Positions 40,205-49,354 are shown, numbered from the stretch's first letter. The stretch: 64,000 nt of DNA from SVTX01 sp045538195 (GCA_045538195.1 JAZSRA010000138.1:48147-112146), one strand, 5' to 3'. The notes: a model not told the origin generated them from the letters alone. Program-made: numbers and translations.

Positions 40205-42085
40205 TTAAAAGTTTTTCAACCTTTTGAAAATAGACGCAGCGTCAAGTCCCGACGCCGAAAGATAGCTTTCACCCTCAGCTCTTGAAACAAAGGCGTCGTT
40301 AGCTGCAAGAATGTCGTACTTGACAATATCAAGCACACCGAGGGGACGAAGTGTCTCCGCCAGCATCATACCAAAACCGCCTGCCTTGATCTCCTCCTCG
40401 ACGAAAAGAAGATTTTCGGGTCTGACCTCTTTCAATATTTCAAAGATCTCATCGGCGAGAGCGTCGTAAGGAGCAAGATACTCACAAAGCAGAATACCAA
40501 CGTCGTCCCTCTGCTCCGAAAGCATATTTTTTGCCTTTAAGCACTCCTTCACGATACGACCGTGAGTGATAATTAAAGTTTTCGGCTTTTTATCGTCGGA
40601 AAAATCAGTTTGGACACCGATTTTTTCAATTTTTTCGTCCTTATAGAAGGCTTCGATCACCTCCACCGACTCGCATCCGCTGGGATACCTGATCACAGAT
40701 GCGCAAGAGCCGTTGACGGCTTCCTTCAAGGAAAGACTAAGCCCCTCGTAGGTCACGGGCGCATATATTTTAACTCCCGGTATCTGGGAAACAAAAGCAA
40801 CGTCAAAAATTCCGTGATGAGTTGCTCCGTCGGCGTTATTGAATCCTGCTCTGTCCACTGCGAACACAACGGGAAGTCTTTGAAGCGCCACGTCGTGTAT
40901 CATCTGATCGTAGCTTCTCTGCAAAAACGACGAATAGACCGCAAACACAGGTTTATATCCGCTTGCCGAGAGTCCTGCCGCAAAGGTTACGGCGTGTTCC
41001 TCGGCGATGCCTACGTCGAAAAATCTATCGGGATATTCGGACGCGAAGCAATCAAGGCCCGTACCCGAGCTCATAGCGGCGGTTATCGCGCAGATTTTTT
41101 CGTCATTCTCTGCCATAGAACAGAGCGCCTTGCCAAACTCCTTAGAATAATTTGATTCGCAATGGGGCGCGTCAGCGGGGCGAAGTCCGTGATATTTGTT
41201 TGGATTTTCCTCGGCGGGGGCGTAACCCTTGCCTTTTTGTGTTTTGAGATGAACGAGCACGCTTTCTCCCGCATTCTTTGCGGCTTCAAGGAGCGCTTCG
41301 ACATCTTCATAATTATTCCCGTCGGCAGGACCGAGATAATAAAGTCCCAGGTCCTCAAAATAGTTACTGCTGTATATCAGGTTCTTTACAGATTTTTTGA
41401 ACCACCTTATAGCTCGGAAAAGTCCGTTACCTACAAGCGGTATCTTTTTGATAAACGAAACCGTAAATCTTTTGGCTTTAAAATAACCTCTCTTATGACG
41501 AAGTTTGGAAATATTCCTTGCGAAGCGCCCGATATTCTTTGATATCGACATCTCATTTTCGTTGAGAATGATTATCAGCTTCAGATCCTTGTCGCAGTTG
41601 TTCAGTGCCTCATGTATCATGCCGCCCGTAAAGGCTCCGTCACCAAGCACTACAACAGTATATGCATCCGAACCCGATATTTTATCAGCCTTTGCAAATC
41701 CGAGTGCCGAGGACAACGACGTGGAGCTGTGTCCCGCGCCGAAGCAATCGTATTCGCTTTCGTCGCGATTGGTAAATCCCGTAATTCCTCCGGGACGCCT
41801 TAAAGTATCAAAATTTTGGTATCTCCCCGTAAGAAGCTTATGTGTGTAGCTTTGATGCCCCACGTCGAAAATTATATGATCTGCGGGACAGTCAAAGACC
41901 TTATGTATAGCAACGCTCAATTCCACCGCGCCAAGATTTGATGCGAGATGGCCGCCGTTATTTTCGGTGACATCTACGATACACTCACGTATCTCGCGGC
42001 AAAGCACGTTTATTTCCTCAGAGGTAAGACCCTTTACATCTGCAGGAGAGTTTACTCTACCGAGATATTTGTATTCACTTTTCAT
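40205..42085 (-). CDS. dxs: 1-deoxy-D-xylulose-5-phosphate synthase
   Basis: The protein has 626 aa. Condenses pyruvate and glyceraldehyde-3-phosphate in the first step of the MEP isoprenoid pathway, with thiamine diphosphate. Motifs: HLASNLGAVELSVAIH, DVGHQSYTHKLLTGR, the TPP-binding GDGAFTGGMIHEALNN, the second domain IAEEHAVTFAAGLSASG and DRAGFNNADGATHHG. The last third is the transketolase C-terminal fold. A TTTACA-17-TAGAAT promoter lies upstream. It heads an eight-gene minus-strand run ending at 31849. No other MEP gene is in the window. Confidence 0.96.
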   Translation of the reverse strand: MKSEYKYLGRVNSPADVKGLTSEEINVLCREIRECIVDVTENNGGHLASNLGAVELSVAIHKVFDCPADHIIFDVGHQSYTHKLLTGRYQNFDTLRRPGGITGFTNRDESEYDCFGAGHSSTSLSSALGFAKADKISGSDAYTVVVLGDGAFTGGMIHEALNNCDKDLKLIIILNENEMSISKNIGRFARNISKLRHKRGYFKAKRFTVSFIKKIPLVGNGLFRAIRWFKKSVKNLIYSSNYFEDLGLYYLGPADGNNYEDVEALLEAAKNAGESVLVHLKTQKGKGYAPAEENPNKYHGLRPADAPHCESNYSKEFGKALCSMAENDEKICAITAAMSSGTGLDCFASEYPDRFFDVGIAEEHAVTFAAGLSASGYKPVFAVYSSFLQRSYDQMIHDVALQRLPVVFAVDRAGFNNADGATHHGIFDVAFVSQIPGVKIYAPVTYEGLSLSLKEAVNGSCASVIRYPSGCESVEVIEAFYKDEKIEKIGVQTDFSDDKKPKTLIITHGRIVKECLKAKNMLSEQRDDVGILLCEYLAPYDALADEIFEILKEVRPENLLFVEEEIKAGGFGMMLAETLRPLGVLDIVKYDILAANDAFVSRAEGESYLSASGLDAASIFKRLKNF

Positions 42086-42134
42086 CGACAGAGACTCCTC
42101 TCATAAATATAACATATATAATTATACATTATAT

Positions 42135-42163
42135 ATTCTAACACTTTTCGTCTCTATTGTAAA
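42135..42163 (-). promoter_or_regulatory. Promoter of the dxs run
   Basis: On the minus strand, TTTACA (42158-42163), 17-bp spacer, TAGAAT (42135-42140). Confidence 0.6.
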
Positions 42164-42205
42164 GGGGGTTTTGCAAAAAAATCGGTTTATAGGCAACTAA
42201 ATATC

Positions 42206-42230
42206 AAAAAAAGGCGCCTACGCGCCTTTT
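42206..42230 (-). terminator. Terminator of the 42247 lipoprotein gene
   Basis: AAAGGCGC / GCGCCTTT stem with a four-base loop and a run of seven T on the minus strand, 17 bp after the stop. Confidence 0.82.
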
Positions 42231-42246
42231 ACAGTTTAAAATATTA

Positions 42247-42621
42247 TTACTTTTTGTAGTACTTAGCTCCACCGATCTCGATGTAATCGCCGTTGTTGTC
42301 ACTACCTGAATTGTAGGACTTCTCGCCAACGAGGAGAGCTCTGATGGTTCCGTACTGGAGATCAAGGAAGCTATCGGGCTCAGGAAGATCGATGTCGATG
42401 GTAGGATTGCCTTCTTCATCCTCACCCATCTCGAAGGTGCCCTCAACAGTGGTCTTCTTGGAATCGCCATAAGTAAGCTCAACCTTTTCGCCGGAAAACT
42501 CAAGAGTAATGGAGTCATTACCGTAAGTTCCGCTGGGAGCGTTTGAGCAGGATGCGAACATAACGCACATCATAATAGCAACAAGTGAGATGGATACGAT
42601 TCTAATAACAGTTTTTTTCAT
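42247..42621 (-). CDS. Small putative lipoprotein
   Basis: The protein has 124 aa. A signal peptide (MKKTVIRIVSISLVAIMMCV) ends in the lipobox FASC with Cys25. The mature 100 residues are strand-rich and acidic, beginning SNAPSGTYGNDSITLEFSGE, a layout common in small clostridial lipoproteins that carry a DUF5640-like or lipocalin-like strand domain; I cannot assign a family firmly. It has its own perfect promoter and a terminator, so it is a single-gene unit, and its bases are balanced as in an expressed gene. Confidence 0.8.
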   Translation of the reverse strand: MKKTVIRIVSISLVAIMMCVMFASCSNAPSGTYGNDSITLEFSGEKVELTYGDSKKTTVEGTFEMGEDEEGNPTIDIDLPEPDSFLDLQYGTIRALLVGEKSYNSGSDNNGDYIEIGGAKYYKK

Positions 42622-42679
42622 AATAATTGTTCCTTTCTTAAACTGATATTTGAAAGTAAACTATTTTGTTTACATACTA

Positions 42680-42708
42680 ATTATAATCATGTTCAAGTCG
42701 TTTGTCAA
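42680..42708 (-). promoter_or_regulatory. SigA-type promoter of the 42247 lipoprotein gene
   Basis: On the minus strand, TTGACA (42703-42708), 17-bp spacer, TATAAT (42680-42685); perfect hexamers. Confidence 0.82.
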
Positions 42709-42743
42709 TACTTTTTGTGAAAATCGCATAATTTTTTTCCATA

Positions 42744-44333
42744 TTAGCCCTTATGCTTGAGATTTTTTATATTATTGACGATCTCAATTATCAGCGAACC
42801 TGCAATAAAAGTTATGCAAACGTACACCAAAGCGTTACCGATGACCGAATAAAGAGTGAGGCTACTCCGCATCTCTATAGGAGAAGTAATATATCCTCTT
42901 TCAAGGGCGCCCAGCTCCTCTACAACATTACCCATAGGGTCTATTATGGACGAGATACCCGTATTTGCGGAACGTACAACGTATCTTCCGCTCTCTATTG
43001 CGCGCAGACGCGACTGGCCGTTGTGCATATCAAGTGCGGCACTATCGCTGAACCAAGAGTCATTGGTGGAGACGGCAATCATTTCCGCACCATTGTTGAC
43101 AGAGTCGTATATCACCTTTTCATAGATCGAATCAAAGCAGACCGCACAACCGATATTTCCTCGCTCGCCGTCGATGACCACGCTCTCCTCTCCTGCTGAA
43201 AGGTCCTCGGCAAGCATATTGATGTCTGCCAAAGGCGGGAATATGGCTGTCACAAATTCACGCATAGGCACGAATTCGCCAAAGGGTACAAGTCTTTGCT
43301 TGCTATATATCGTTTCGTTGACGCTGCCGTCGCTTCTTACCTCCATAATGGAGTTTTTAAGCTGATCGGTCTCCTCGTCACGGGTGAACACCGAAATTAT
43401 TATGGTAATGTCATTCTCTTTTGCCAGATCGGTGACCGCATTATAATACTCTTTTCTTTCGGTCAAAACGATGGGCAGAGCCGTTTCGGGCCAGACGATC
43501 ATTTCCGCACCGTCTGCCGCCGCGTTTCGGGTCAGCTCCTCGTATATTTTCAGAACCTCCGCGGTCTTGCCTCCCCATTTTTCTGTGGAGGATATGTTTC
43601 CCTGTGCCGCAGCTGCGTGAACGGTCTCCTCACCCTCGTTATACGCAAGCGTGATCGAAAGACCTAACGCGAGATTGAGACAAAACATAGAGATCGCGGC
43701 AGATATAGCAACCTTTCTCATGCCCTGCTTGATTATTGCTATTGCAAGAAAAGCGTTTACCGCAACTATTACAAAGCTGATAAAATAAGAGCCAAAAAGC
43801 GATGCGCTTCGAAGAAGCAGAGTGAAATTCACTTGTCCGAGAGGCAATCTGCCCCACGGAACTCCCCACCAGCCTATTGTCTGCCACCACTCGGCAATTA
43901 CCCATAATGATGCCACGAGAAGCGGCAAAAGGAATATTCTTTTCCGCAAAAAAGCCGTCCTTGCCACAACAACGAAAAGCACAAAAGTAAGGGCGCTGAA
44001 CACCGATTGAAGAGCTGCGAGGCCAAAGCATCCAAGGGATACGATTATCAAAGAAACGCCGCTGGATACCCCCGCGAAATCCAAGGGATACATATAGTAA
44101 AACCAATGGAAAGTAACGGCATAGTAGCACATAAAGAACAGCATGCCCATACCGTACGCTCTGCCGAGCCTTGCTTTTTCTCCCTCCGCAAGCCACGCAA
44201 GCACCAGAGCCATTGGAATCAGCGACACCCACTGCAAAAAGCCGAGAGACGGAAAGATCAGCGGCAGAGCCGTCAATATTCCGCTCGGTATCAAGCATAA
44301 CGCAATTTTATGCTTTAAAACAAAGTTTTTCAT
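42744..44333 (-). CDS. lnt: Apolipoprotein N-acyltransferase
   Basis: The protein has 529 aa. Lnt N-acylates the lipidated cysteine of lipoproteins. An N-terminal bundle of about six to seven membrane helices (10-230) is followed by a nitrilase-like domain with the catalytic triad: Glu283 in VWPETALP, Lys345 in YSKQRLVPFGEF and Cys399 in GCAVCFDSIYE. A last helix (about 500-520) anchors the C-terminus. Lnt is well known in Gram-negatives and actinobacteria; in low-GC Gram-positives it is patchy, so its presence with lgt is worth noting. It lies six bases after the RluA-type gene. Confidence 0.93.
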   Translation of the reverse strand: MKNFVLKHKIALCLIPSGILTALPLIFPSLGFLQWVSLIPMALVLAWLAEGEKARLGRAYGMGMLFFMCYYAVTFHWFYYMYPLDFAGVSSGVSLIIVSLGCFGLAALQSVFSALTFVLFVVVARTAFLRKRIFLLPLLVASLWVIAEWWQTIGWWGVPWGRLPLGQVNFTLLLRSASLFGSYFISFVIVAVNAFLAIAIIKQGMRKVAISAAISMFCLNLALGLSITLAYNEGEETVHAAAAQGNISSTEKWGGKTAEVLKIYEELTRNAAADGAEMIVWPETALPIVLTERKEYYNAVTDLAKENDITIIISVFTRDEETDQLKNSIMEVRSDGSVNETIYSKQRLVPFGEFVPMREFVTAIFPPLADINMLAEDLSAGEESVVIDGERGNIGCAVCFDSIYEKVIYDSVNNGAEMIAVSTNDSWFSDSAALDMHNGQSRLRAIESGRYVVRSANTGISSIIDPMGNVVEELGALERGYITSPIEMRSSLTLYSVIGNALVYVCITFIAGSLIIEIVNNIKNLKHKG

Positions 44334-44339
44334 TTGAAT

Positions 44340-45350
44340 TTATCCTTTTTGGCGTTTTACACGTAAAATTTTTTCGATTTTTTCATAAGCGCCCGTGTAT
44401 TCCTCAACAAACCACACATCATCGGGCGCGAGATTTACCTGCTTGCCCGAAAGGTATCCGAGATATCCCTCGTCCTTGCCGAAATCGAATATTAGACGGT
44501 AAGAATAGAGTGCTTGATACTTATATCCACGCGCCCTGTCATCTCGATTGACTCCGTACTTGCCGTCGCCGAGAAGCGGGTGACCGATATGCGCCATGTG
44601 GGCGCGTATCTGATGGGTTCTTCCCGTCACAAGCTCGACTTCAATGAGCGAGCTGTCTCTCCGCTCTGCAATGACCTTATATTTGGTTATTATATTCTTG
44701 TAGCCGTCTTTGGGTCTATCGGAGATAGTTACAAGATTGTCTGCGCTGTTCTTTTTTAGATAACCTGTCAGTGTGTCGGTGGGCTTCTGCGGCTTACCGT
44801 GGACGGCGCAGAGATAGAACTTTCTTATCTCGTCGTTCTTGATCTTCTCGTTCATAACGCGCAGCGCCTCGGCATTCTTTGCCGCGATAACTATTCCGCC
44901 CGTATTTCTGTCTATTCTGTTACATAGAGCGGGAGCAAAGGACTGCTCCTGCTGGGGGTTATACTCGCCCTTTTGATAAAGATACGCCTTGATGTGCATG
45001 ATAAGTGTATTCTCTTTTGCACTGTCGTCCTCATGGACAAGCACGCCCGGACGCTTGTTGCACAAAATGATATTGTCATCCTCATACACGATGTCAAGCT
45101 TTGGAGTAATGCGCGCAAGCGCGCCGTCGTCGCTCTCGGGGGAGCCGAAAAATTCGTCTCTGATAAAGAGCTGTATCTCGTCGCCCTCCGCGAGGATCTG
45201 CTTCTGCTCACATCTTTTGCGATTGACCTTTATCTTTTTTGTTCTTATGTACTTATACATAAGCGACGCAGGTAGTCCCTTGACTGCCTTCGTAAGGAAT
45301 TTGTCAAGTCTCTGCCCCGCGTCGTTTTTGTTGATTTTCAAAATTTGCAT
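44340..45350 (-). CDS. RluA-family 23S rRNA/tRNA pseudouridine synthase
   Basis: The protein has 336 aa. An N-terminal S4 RNA-binding domain (about 12-65, AGQRLDKFLTKAVKG) and the catalytic domain with RIDRNTGGIVI, where Asp147 is the nucleophile; the usual HRLDxxTSG is here NRIDRNTGG. The later LVTGRTHQIRAHMAHIGHPLLGD is the second family signature. Closest in layout to RluC/RluD, but the target uridine cannot be given. Its start region is preceded by a hairpin-rich repeat that separates it from upp. lnt follows after six bases. Confidence 0.92.
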   Translation of the reverse strand: MQILKINKNDAGQRLDKFLTKAVKGLPASLMYKYIRTKKIKVNRKRCEQKQILAEGDEIQLFIRDEFFGSPESDDGALARITPKLDIVYEDDNIILCNKRPGVLVHEDDSAKENTLIMHIKAYLYQKGEYNPQQEQSFAPALCNRIDRNTGGIVIAAKNAEALRVMNEKIKNDEIRKFYLCAVHGKPQKPTDTLTGYLKKNSADNLVTISDRPKDGYKNIITKYKVIAERRDSSLIEVELVTGRTHQIRAHMAHIGHPLLGDGKYGVNRDDRARGYKYQALYSYRLIFDFGKDEGYLGYLSGKQVNLAPDDVWFVEEYTGAYEKIEKILRVKRQKG

Positions 45351-45375
45351 AATTAGCCTTTGAATAAATTTTTTC

Positions 45376-45560
45376 GTACCTTTTTCGAGAAAAAGGTACC
45401 CAAAAAGCTTCTCCGAAGGATAGTGAAAAATACGGACGTTTTATTCATCTATATGGGATTGTAATATTTTACGCCACCATTTTTAAACCTAAAACGTCTA
45501 TATAAAACAACTATCCTTTCGGAAGTTTCTTTGCCTACTTTCTTTTCCAAAGAAAGTAGG
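45376..45560. repeat. 185-bp nested inverted-repeat element between the rluA-type gene and upp
   Basis: The left end is a perfect 10-bp hairpin GTACCTTTTT / AAAAAGGTAC (45376-45399). The right end is an 11-bp hairpin CCTACTTTCTT / AAGAAAGTAGG (45534-45560) touching the upp stop codon. Between them CCGAAGGATAGT (45413-45424) pairs with ACTATCCTTTCGG (45510-45522), and ACGTTTTA-like arms lie further in. The right hairpin probably terminates upp. No coding frame. Confidence 0.65.
45534..45560 (-). terminator. Hairpin at the end of upp
   Basis: 11-bp stem directly after the upp stop. No T-run follows on the minus strand (GCAAAGAAACTTCC), so termination is likely but not certain. Confidence 0.5.
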
Positions 45561-46190
45561 TTAAAGAGTGCCGAATATTCTGTCTCCTGCGTCGCCGAGA
45601 CCGGGAACGATATAAGCGTGATCGTTGAGCTTTTCGTCGAGAGCGGCGGTATAGATATCGACGTCGGGATGATCCGCCTGAACCTTTGCAACTCCCTCGG
45701 GAGCGGCAACGAGGCACATAAACTTGATCTGCTTACATCCAGTCTCCTTAAGCTTGGTAAGAGCGTCGCTTGCCGAGCCGCCGGTTGCTAGCATGGGGTC
45801 AACGAGAATAACTATTCTCTGGTCGATGTCGGCGGGAAGTTTGCAGTAGTAAGTAACGGGCTGATGAGTTTCGGGATCACGGTAGAGACCGATGTGACCG
45901 ACCTTGGCAACGGGAACGAGGTCAAGGAGACCGTCAACCATTCCAATACCTGCACGAAGGATAGGAACGATAGCAAGCTTTTTGCCAGAGATAGTGTAAG
46001 CCTTTGTCTTCTGAATAGGAGTCTCGATGGTGATCTCCTCAAGAGGAAGATCGCGCGTCAGCTCGTAGCCCATAAGCATAGCGATCTCGTTGAGCAGCTC
46101 GCGGAAATCCTTGGAGCCTGTCTTTTTGTTTCTCATGATAGAAAGCTTGTGCTGAATAAGGGGATGATCTACTACGTGAAGTGTACTCAT
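45561..46190 (-). CDS. upp: Uracil phosphoribosyltransferase
   Basis: The protein has 209 aa, exact family length. Salvages uracil to UMP with PRPP. Segments: MSTLHVVDHPLIQHKLSIMRN, PILRAGIGMVDGLL, the PRPP loop DPMLATGGSASDAL and the C-terminal PGLGDAGDRIFGT that binds uracil. GAAAGGAAA precedes the ATG, and a TTGAAA-17-TATAAT promoter lies upstream. Single-gene unit. Confidence 0.97.
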   Translation of the reverse strand: MSTLHVVDHPLIQHKLSIMRNKKTGSKDFRELLNEIAMLMGYELTRDLPLEEITIETPIQKTKAYTISGKKLAIVPILRAGIGMVDGLLDLVPVAKVGHIGLYRDPETHQPVTYYCKLPADIDQRIVILVDPMLATGGSASDALTKLKETGCKQIKFMCLVAAPEGVAKVQADHPDVDIYTAALDEKLNDHAYIVPGLGDAGDRIFGTL

Positions 46191-46234
46191 ACTTATTTTC
46201 CTTTCTGTGTGAACAGATTTTATATTCCCTTATA

Positions 46235-46263
46235 ATTATAACTCATTATTCTCTATTTTTCAA
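46235..46263 (-). promoter_or_regulatory. Promoter of upp
   Basis: On the minus strand, TTGAAA (46258-46263), 17-bp spacer, TATAAT (46235-46240). No PyrR-type attenuator is visible in the 45-nt leader. Confidence 0.75.
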
Positions 46264-46310
46264 GTCTTTTTTGCAAATTGGGAGAAAAAGATCGTTTTTG
46301 GGAATTGCTA

Positions 46311-46339
46311 TTGACTTTTATTTTTTACTGTTGTATAAT
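46311..46339 (+). promoter_or_regulatory. Promoter of the 46378 gene
   Basis: TTGACT (46311-46316), 17-bp spacer, TATAAT (46334-46339). Confidence 0.78.
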
Positions 46340-46377
46340 TTTGATATATTATCAATTTTTGAAAGCGAGTAAAATAT

Positions 46378-47871
46378 ATGAATGATTCTGTCGCACTTCC
46401 CGAAAATGGGTCTGTTGCACTCCCCGAAAATGGGTCTGTTGAATCCACCGAAGCAAAAGCCAACACTTGGGTTTCCCCCGAATTTAAGGTGTCGGGGCTT
46501 TTTGCGTCCCATATGGTACTTCAAAGAGAAAAGCCCATAAAAATATGGGGATTTTCACAAAATACAGGAACAAAAGTAGCAGGCCACTTTATGGGCGAGA
46601 CCTCCACGGCCACCGTTGGCGAGGACAACAGATTTGAACTTGTTTTCTCCGCGCGTCCCGTATGCACAGAGCCTCAGGTAATGGTAATTTCTGACGAATT
46701 TGACCACGCGGTCACCTTTGAGGATATCCTTGTAGGAGACGTCTGGATCATAGGCGGACAGTCCAACTCCGAGCTGCATTTATCGTCTTGCATGCAGTTG
46801 ACACCAAGCGTAGAATTTGACGAAAACGACAATTTCCGCCTCTTTTATCAAGCGCAAAGCGCGGCAAAGGCGCGTTCTTTCGAAATAGATTATCCCGAAC
46901 CCGATATAATAAATTCCGATTGGACTTGGAGCCGTCCCGACGAAAACAGCTCACGCAACTTCTCTGCAATCGGATGGTATTTCGCCAAGGAGATGTCAAA
47001 GCATATCGGAGTGCCGCTTGGTATGGTCATGATGGCGGCAGGCGGAGCGTGTCTGCGTGAGCTGATGCCCACCGAGCTTGCAAACTCTCTTGGCTACACC
47101 AAGGGAGCAAACGTGCGCATCGGAGGCTACTACGACACGCTCATCAACCCTATAATCCCTTTGCCATTCAAGGCGCAGATATATTTTCAAGGTGAAAGCG
47201 AGGGCGTTTGGAAGGACTGCGCCGACCGTTACGACACCGACCTCAAAGCCTATTTTGAAGATGAGCGCTGTCGCTTCGGTCAGCATTTCCCGATATACAA
47301 CGTTCAACTTTCCAACTACGGTGAAAACTGCTTCAATTACTTCCCATCTCTCGACATCGTGCGTGTAAAACAGTTAGACGCGCTCTCGATCATCCCCGAT
47401 ATGACGCTTACCGTCGATATGGACCTTGGGTCTCCCGAGGGCTTCGACTGGGCGCACTCGCCGAGAAAGCTTGAACTTGCAGAGCGACTTGCAAAACTTG
47501 CTCTCGCCAAGGAATACGGCGTGGGAAAGGTGGTTGACGCGGTTTCTCCCCGTCCTATCTGCGCGTCGCTTTCCGAGGACAAAAAGGAGATCGTCATTGA
47601 CTTCACAGATCTCGGAACGGGACTTATCGTTACGGGACAAGACCCCAGAAACAGCGTTGGTCTCCCCGTGAGCGGCTTTTCTGTGGGTCCTTACGAGGAC
47701 AGAAAGCCTGCTGATGCCAAGATAAGCTCCCGCGGTCAGGTCACGGTCACAGTTCCCGAGGAAGCTGACACAACCCGTGTAAACTACTGCTTTTCGATCA
47801 TCGTAGAACCCGAGCTTTACAACGGTAACAATCTGCCTTGCCCTGCGTTCTCGATTAAAGTTTCGCAGTAA
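46378..47871 (+). CDS. Sialate O-acetylesterase (SASA) family protein
   Basis: The protein has 497 aa. An N-terminal strand domain (about 38-120, GLFASHMVLQREKPIKIWG) precedes the SGNH/GDSL-like esterase domain with the block I serine in VWIIGGQSNSELHLS (Ser129), a glycine block GMVMMAAGGACLRELMP, FQGESEGVWKDC and the likely Asp/His pair DWAHSPRK near the end. Family members remove O-acetyl groups from sialic acids or acetylated polysaccharides. No signal peptide is present, so action on imported sugars is more likely than on extracellular glycans. The N-terminus starts with a tandem SVALPENG repeat. The ribosome site is weak. mtaB follows after about 55 bp. Confidence 0.88.
   Translation: MNDSVALPENGSVALPENGSVESTEAKANTWVSPEFKVSGLFASHMVLQREKPIKIWGFSQNTGTKVAGHFMGETSTATVGEDNRFELVFSARPVCTEPQVMVISDEFDHAVTFEDILVGDVWIIGGQSNSELHLSSCMQLTPSVEFDENDNFRLFYQAQSAAKARSFEIDYPEPDIINSDWTWSRPDENSSRNFSAIGWYFAKEMSKHIGVPLGMVMMAAGGACLRELMPTELANSLGYTKGANVRIGGYYDTLINPIIPLPFKAQIYFQGESEGVWKDCADRYDTDLKAYFEDERCRFGQHFPIYNVQLSNYGENCFNYFPSLDIVRVKQLDALSIIPDMTLTVDMDLGSPEGFDWAHSPRKLELAERLAKLALAKEYGVGKVVDAVSPRPICASLSEDKKEIVIDFTDLGTGLIVTGQDPRNSVGLPVSGFSVGPYEDRKPADAKISSRGQVTVTVPEEADTTRVNYCFSIIVEPELYNGNNLPCPAFSIKVSQ
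46387..46434 (+). repeat. Tandem 24-bp repeat at the 5' end of the SASA gene
   Basis: Two 24-bp units (46387-46410, 46411-46434) differing at two bases, encoding SVALPENG twice, with a third partial unit (TCTGTT) after. The repeat lies before the first conserved domain. Confidence 0.85.
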
Positions 47872-47928
47872 GGTTGCGTCCTGCGAAAAAAAATTGCGCC
47901 GTGGCTCGGTGACGAAATGGAGATCATT

Positions 47929-49248
47929 ATGGATAAAAAGATAACGGTAGGCATCCTTACTCTGGGATGCAAGGTCAATCAATATGAAAGCGAGGCAATT
48001 GCGGAAGCCCTTACGGATAAAGGTTTTCTCATAAGACCGCACTCCGAAAGATGCGACGCTTATATAATCAATACCTGCACCGTCACCGCCGAATCGGACA
48101 GAAAAGCCCGACAGATGATCAGAAGAATGATAAGTAAAAATCCCGATGCCTACGTACTCGTGACGGGCTGCTATTCGCAGGTCTCTCCCGAGGACGTCGC
48201 GGCAATAGACGGGGTCGATTACGTCTGCGGCAGCTCCAACAAGATGACGGTTGTAGATAAGCTCTGCGAGATCGTCAAGAACGGCAGAAAGAATGAAAAA
48301 TGTGATGTTTCGGTTCCCGAGCTTGACGCGTCGGGCTTTGAAACGATGTCCATTCGTCGTTTCGACCGTACACGCGCATATGTCAAGATCGAGGACGGCT
48401 GCGAGTCAAAATGCGCCTACTGCACCATTCCAGCGTCGCGCGGTCCTATTCGCTCAAAGACTTTTGCCGAGGTAATCGACGAGGTAAAGACACTTACCGA
48501 AAACGGTGTCCGAGAGGTGGTACTTACGGGCATCGAAACCGGCTCATACGGCAGAGATCTGTCTGAGAACGAGGACTTCGGTTCTCTACTTGCCGCTATT
48601 GACAAAATTGACGGCATCGGCAGAGTGCGTACAGGTTCACTTGATCCCACGGTCATAAAGCCTGCATTTGTTGAAACTATACGCGATCTCAAATCGCTCT
48701 GTCCGCATTTTCATCTGTCGCTTCAAAGCGGTAGCAGCAAGATCCTCGCCTCGATGAAGCGCAAATACAATGCCGAGCAGGCTCTGGCTTGTATTGAAAG
48801 ACTGCGCGAGTCTATCCCTAACGTAAAGCTTACCACCGACGTGATCGTAGGCTTCCCGGGTGAGACCGAGGAGGATTTTCTTGAAAGCTGTGAGTTTGCC
48901 CGCCGCGCAAGATTTTTAATGATACACGTTTTCCCATATTCTAAAAGAAAAGGCACAGTTGCGGCTGAAATGAAGGATCAGATCCCCGAAGCCGTCAAAA
49001 AGGAGCGTGTGGCTATCCTATCTCAGATCAGCCGCGAGATCCGCGCCGAGATCCTTGATGAAAAGATCGCCGAGGATAAACCAATCGAAGTTCTTTTCGA
49101 GACCTGCGAGGGCGGATTTGCTCACGGTCACACCGCAGACTTTATCGAGGTCAGAGTTAATACTGACAAAAAGCTTCACGGACTTTTCCGCTCCGTCAAG
49201 TTGATTTCTCACGACGGAGACGTCTGCGAAGGTGTTTTCGTTGATTAA
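47929..49248 (+). CDS. mtaB: tRNA (N6-threonylcarbamoyladenosine(37)-C2)-methylthiotransferase MtaB
   Basis: The protein has 439 aa from the ATG at 47929, six bases after GGAG; the ATG four codons earlier contains that site. MtaB makes ms2t6A37 in ANN-decoding tRNAs. N-terminal cluster cysteines: TLGCKVNQYESEA, NTCTVTAESDRKARQ and VTGCYSQ. The radical-SAM CxxxCxxC is in CESKCAYCTIPASRGPIRS. The C-terminal TRAM region ends the protein. KVNQYES rather than QQNEADS separates MtaB from MiaB, which is present at 17537. Confidence 0.95.
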   Translation: MDKKITVGILTLGCKVNQYESEAIAEALTDKGFLIRPHSERCDAYIINTCTVTAESDRKARQMIRRMISKNPDAYVLVTGCYSQVSPEDVAAIDGVDYVCGSSNKMTVVDKLCEIVKNGRKNEKCDVSVPELDASGFETMSIRRFDRTRAYVKIEDGCESKCAYCTIPASRGPIRSKTFAEVIDEVKTLTENGVREVVLTGIETGSYGRDLSENEDFGSLLAAIDKIDGIGRVRTGSLDPTVIKPAFVETIRDLKSLCPHFHLSLQSGSSKILASMKRKYNAEQALACIERLRESIPNVKLTTDVIVGFPGETEEDFLESCEFARRARFLMIHVFPYSKRKGTVAAEMKDQIPEAVKKERVAILSQISREIRAEILDEKIAEDKPIEVLFETCEGGFAHGHTADFIEVRVNTDKKLHGLFRSVKLISHDGDVCEGVFVD

Positions 49249-49354
49249 CGCATCCGAATTTGTGAGAAAAACACACAAAAAGCTTTGATTTTATGGACTT
49301 TTTCGTGTCTATTTGTAAAAAACAAAAAAAATTGAAATATTTTTCAAAAAACTA

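Noticed and set aside
46190..46263. PyrR-type attenuator ahead of upp
   Set aside because: The leader from the promoter to the ATG is only about 45 nt and shows no terminator/antiterminator pair.
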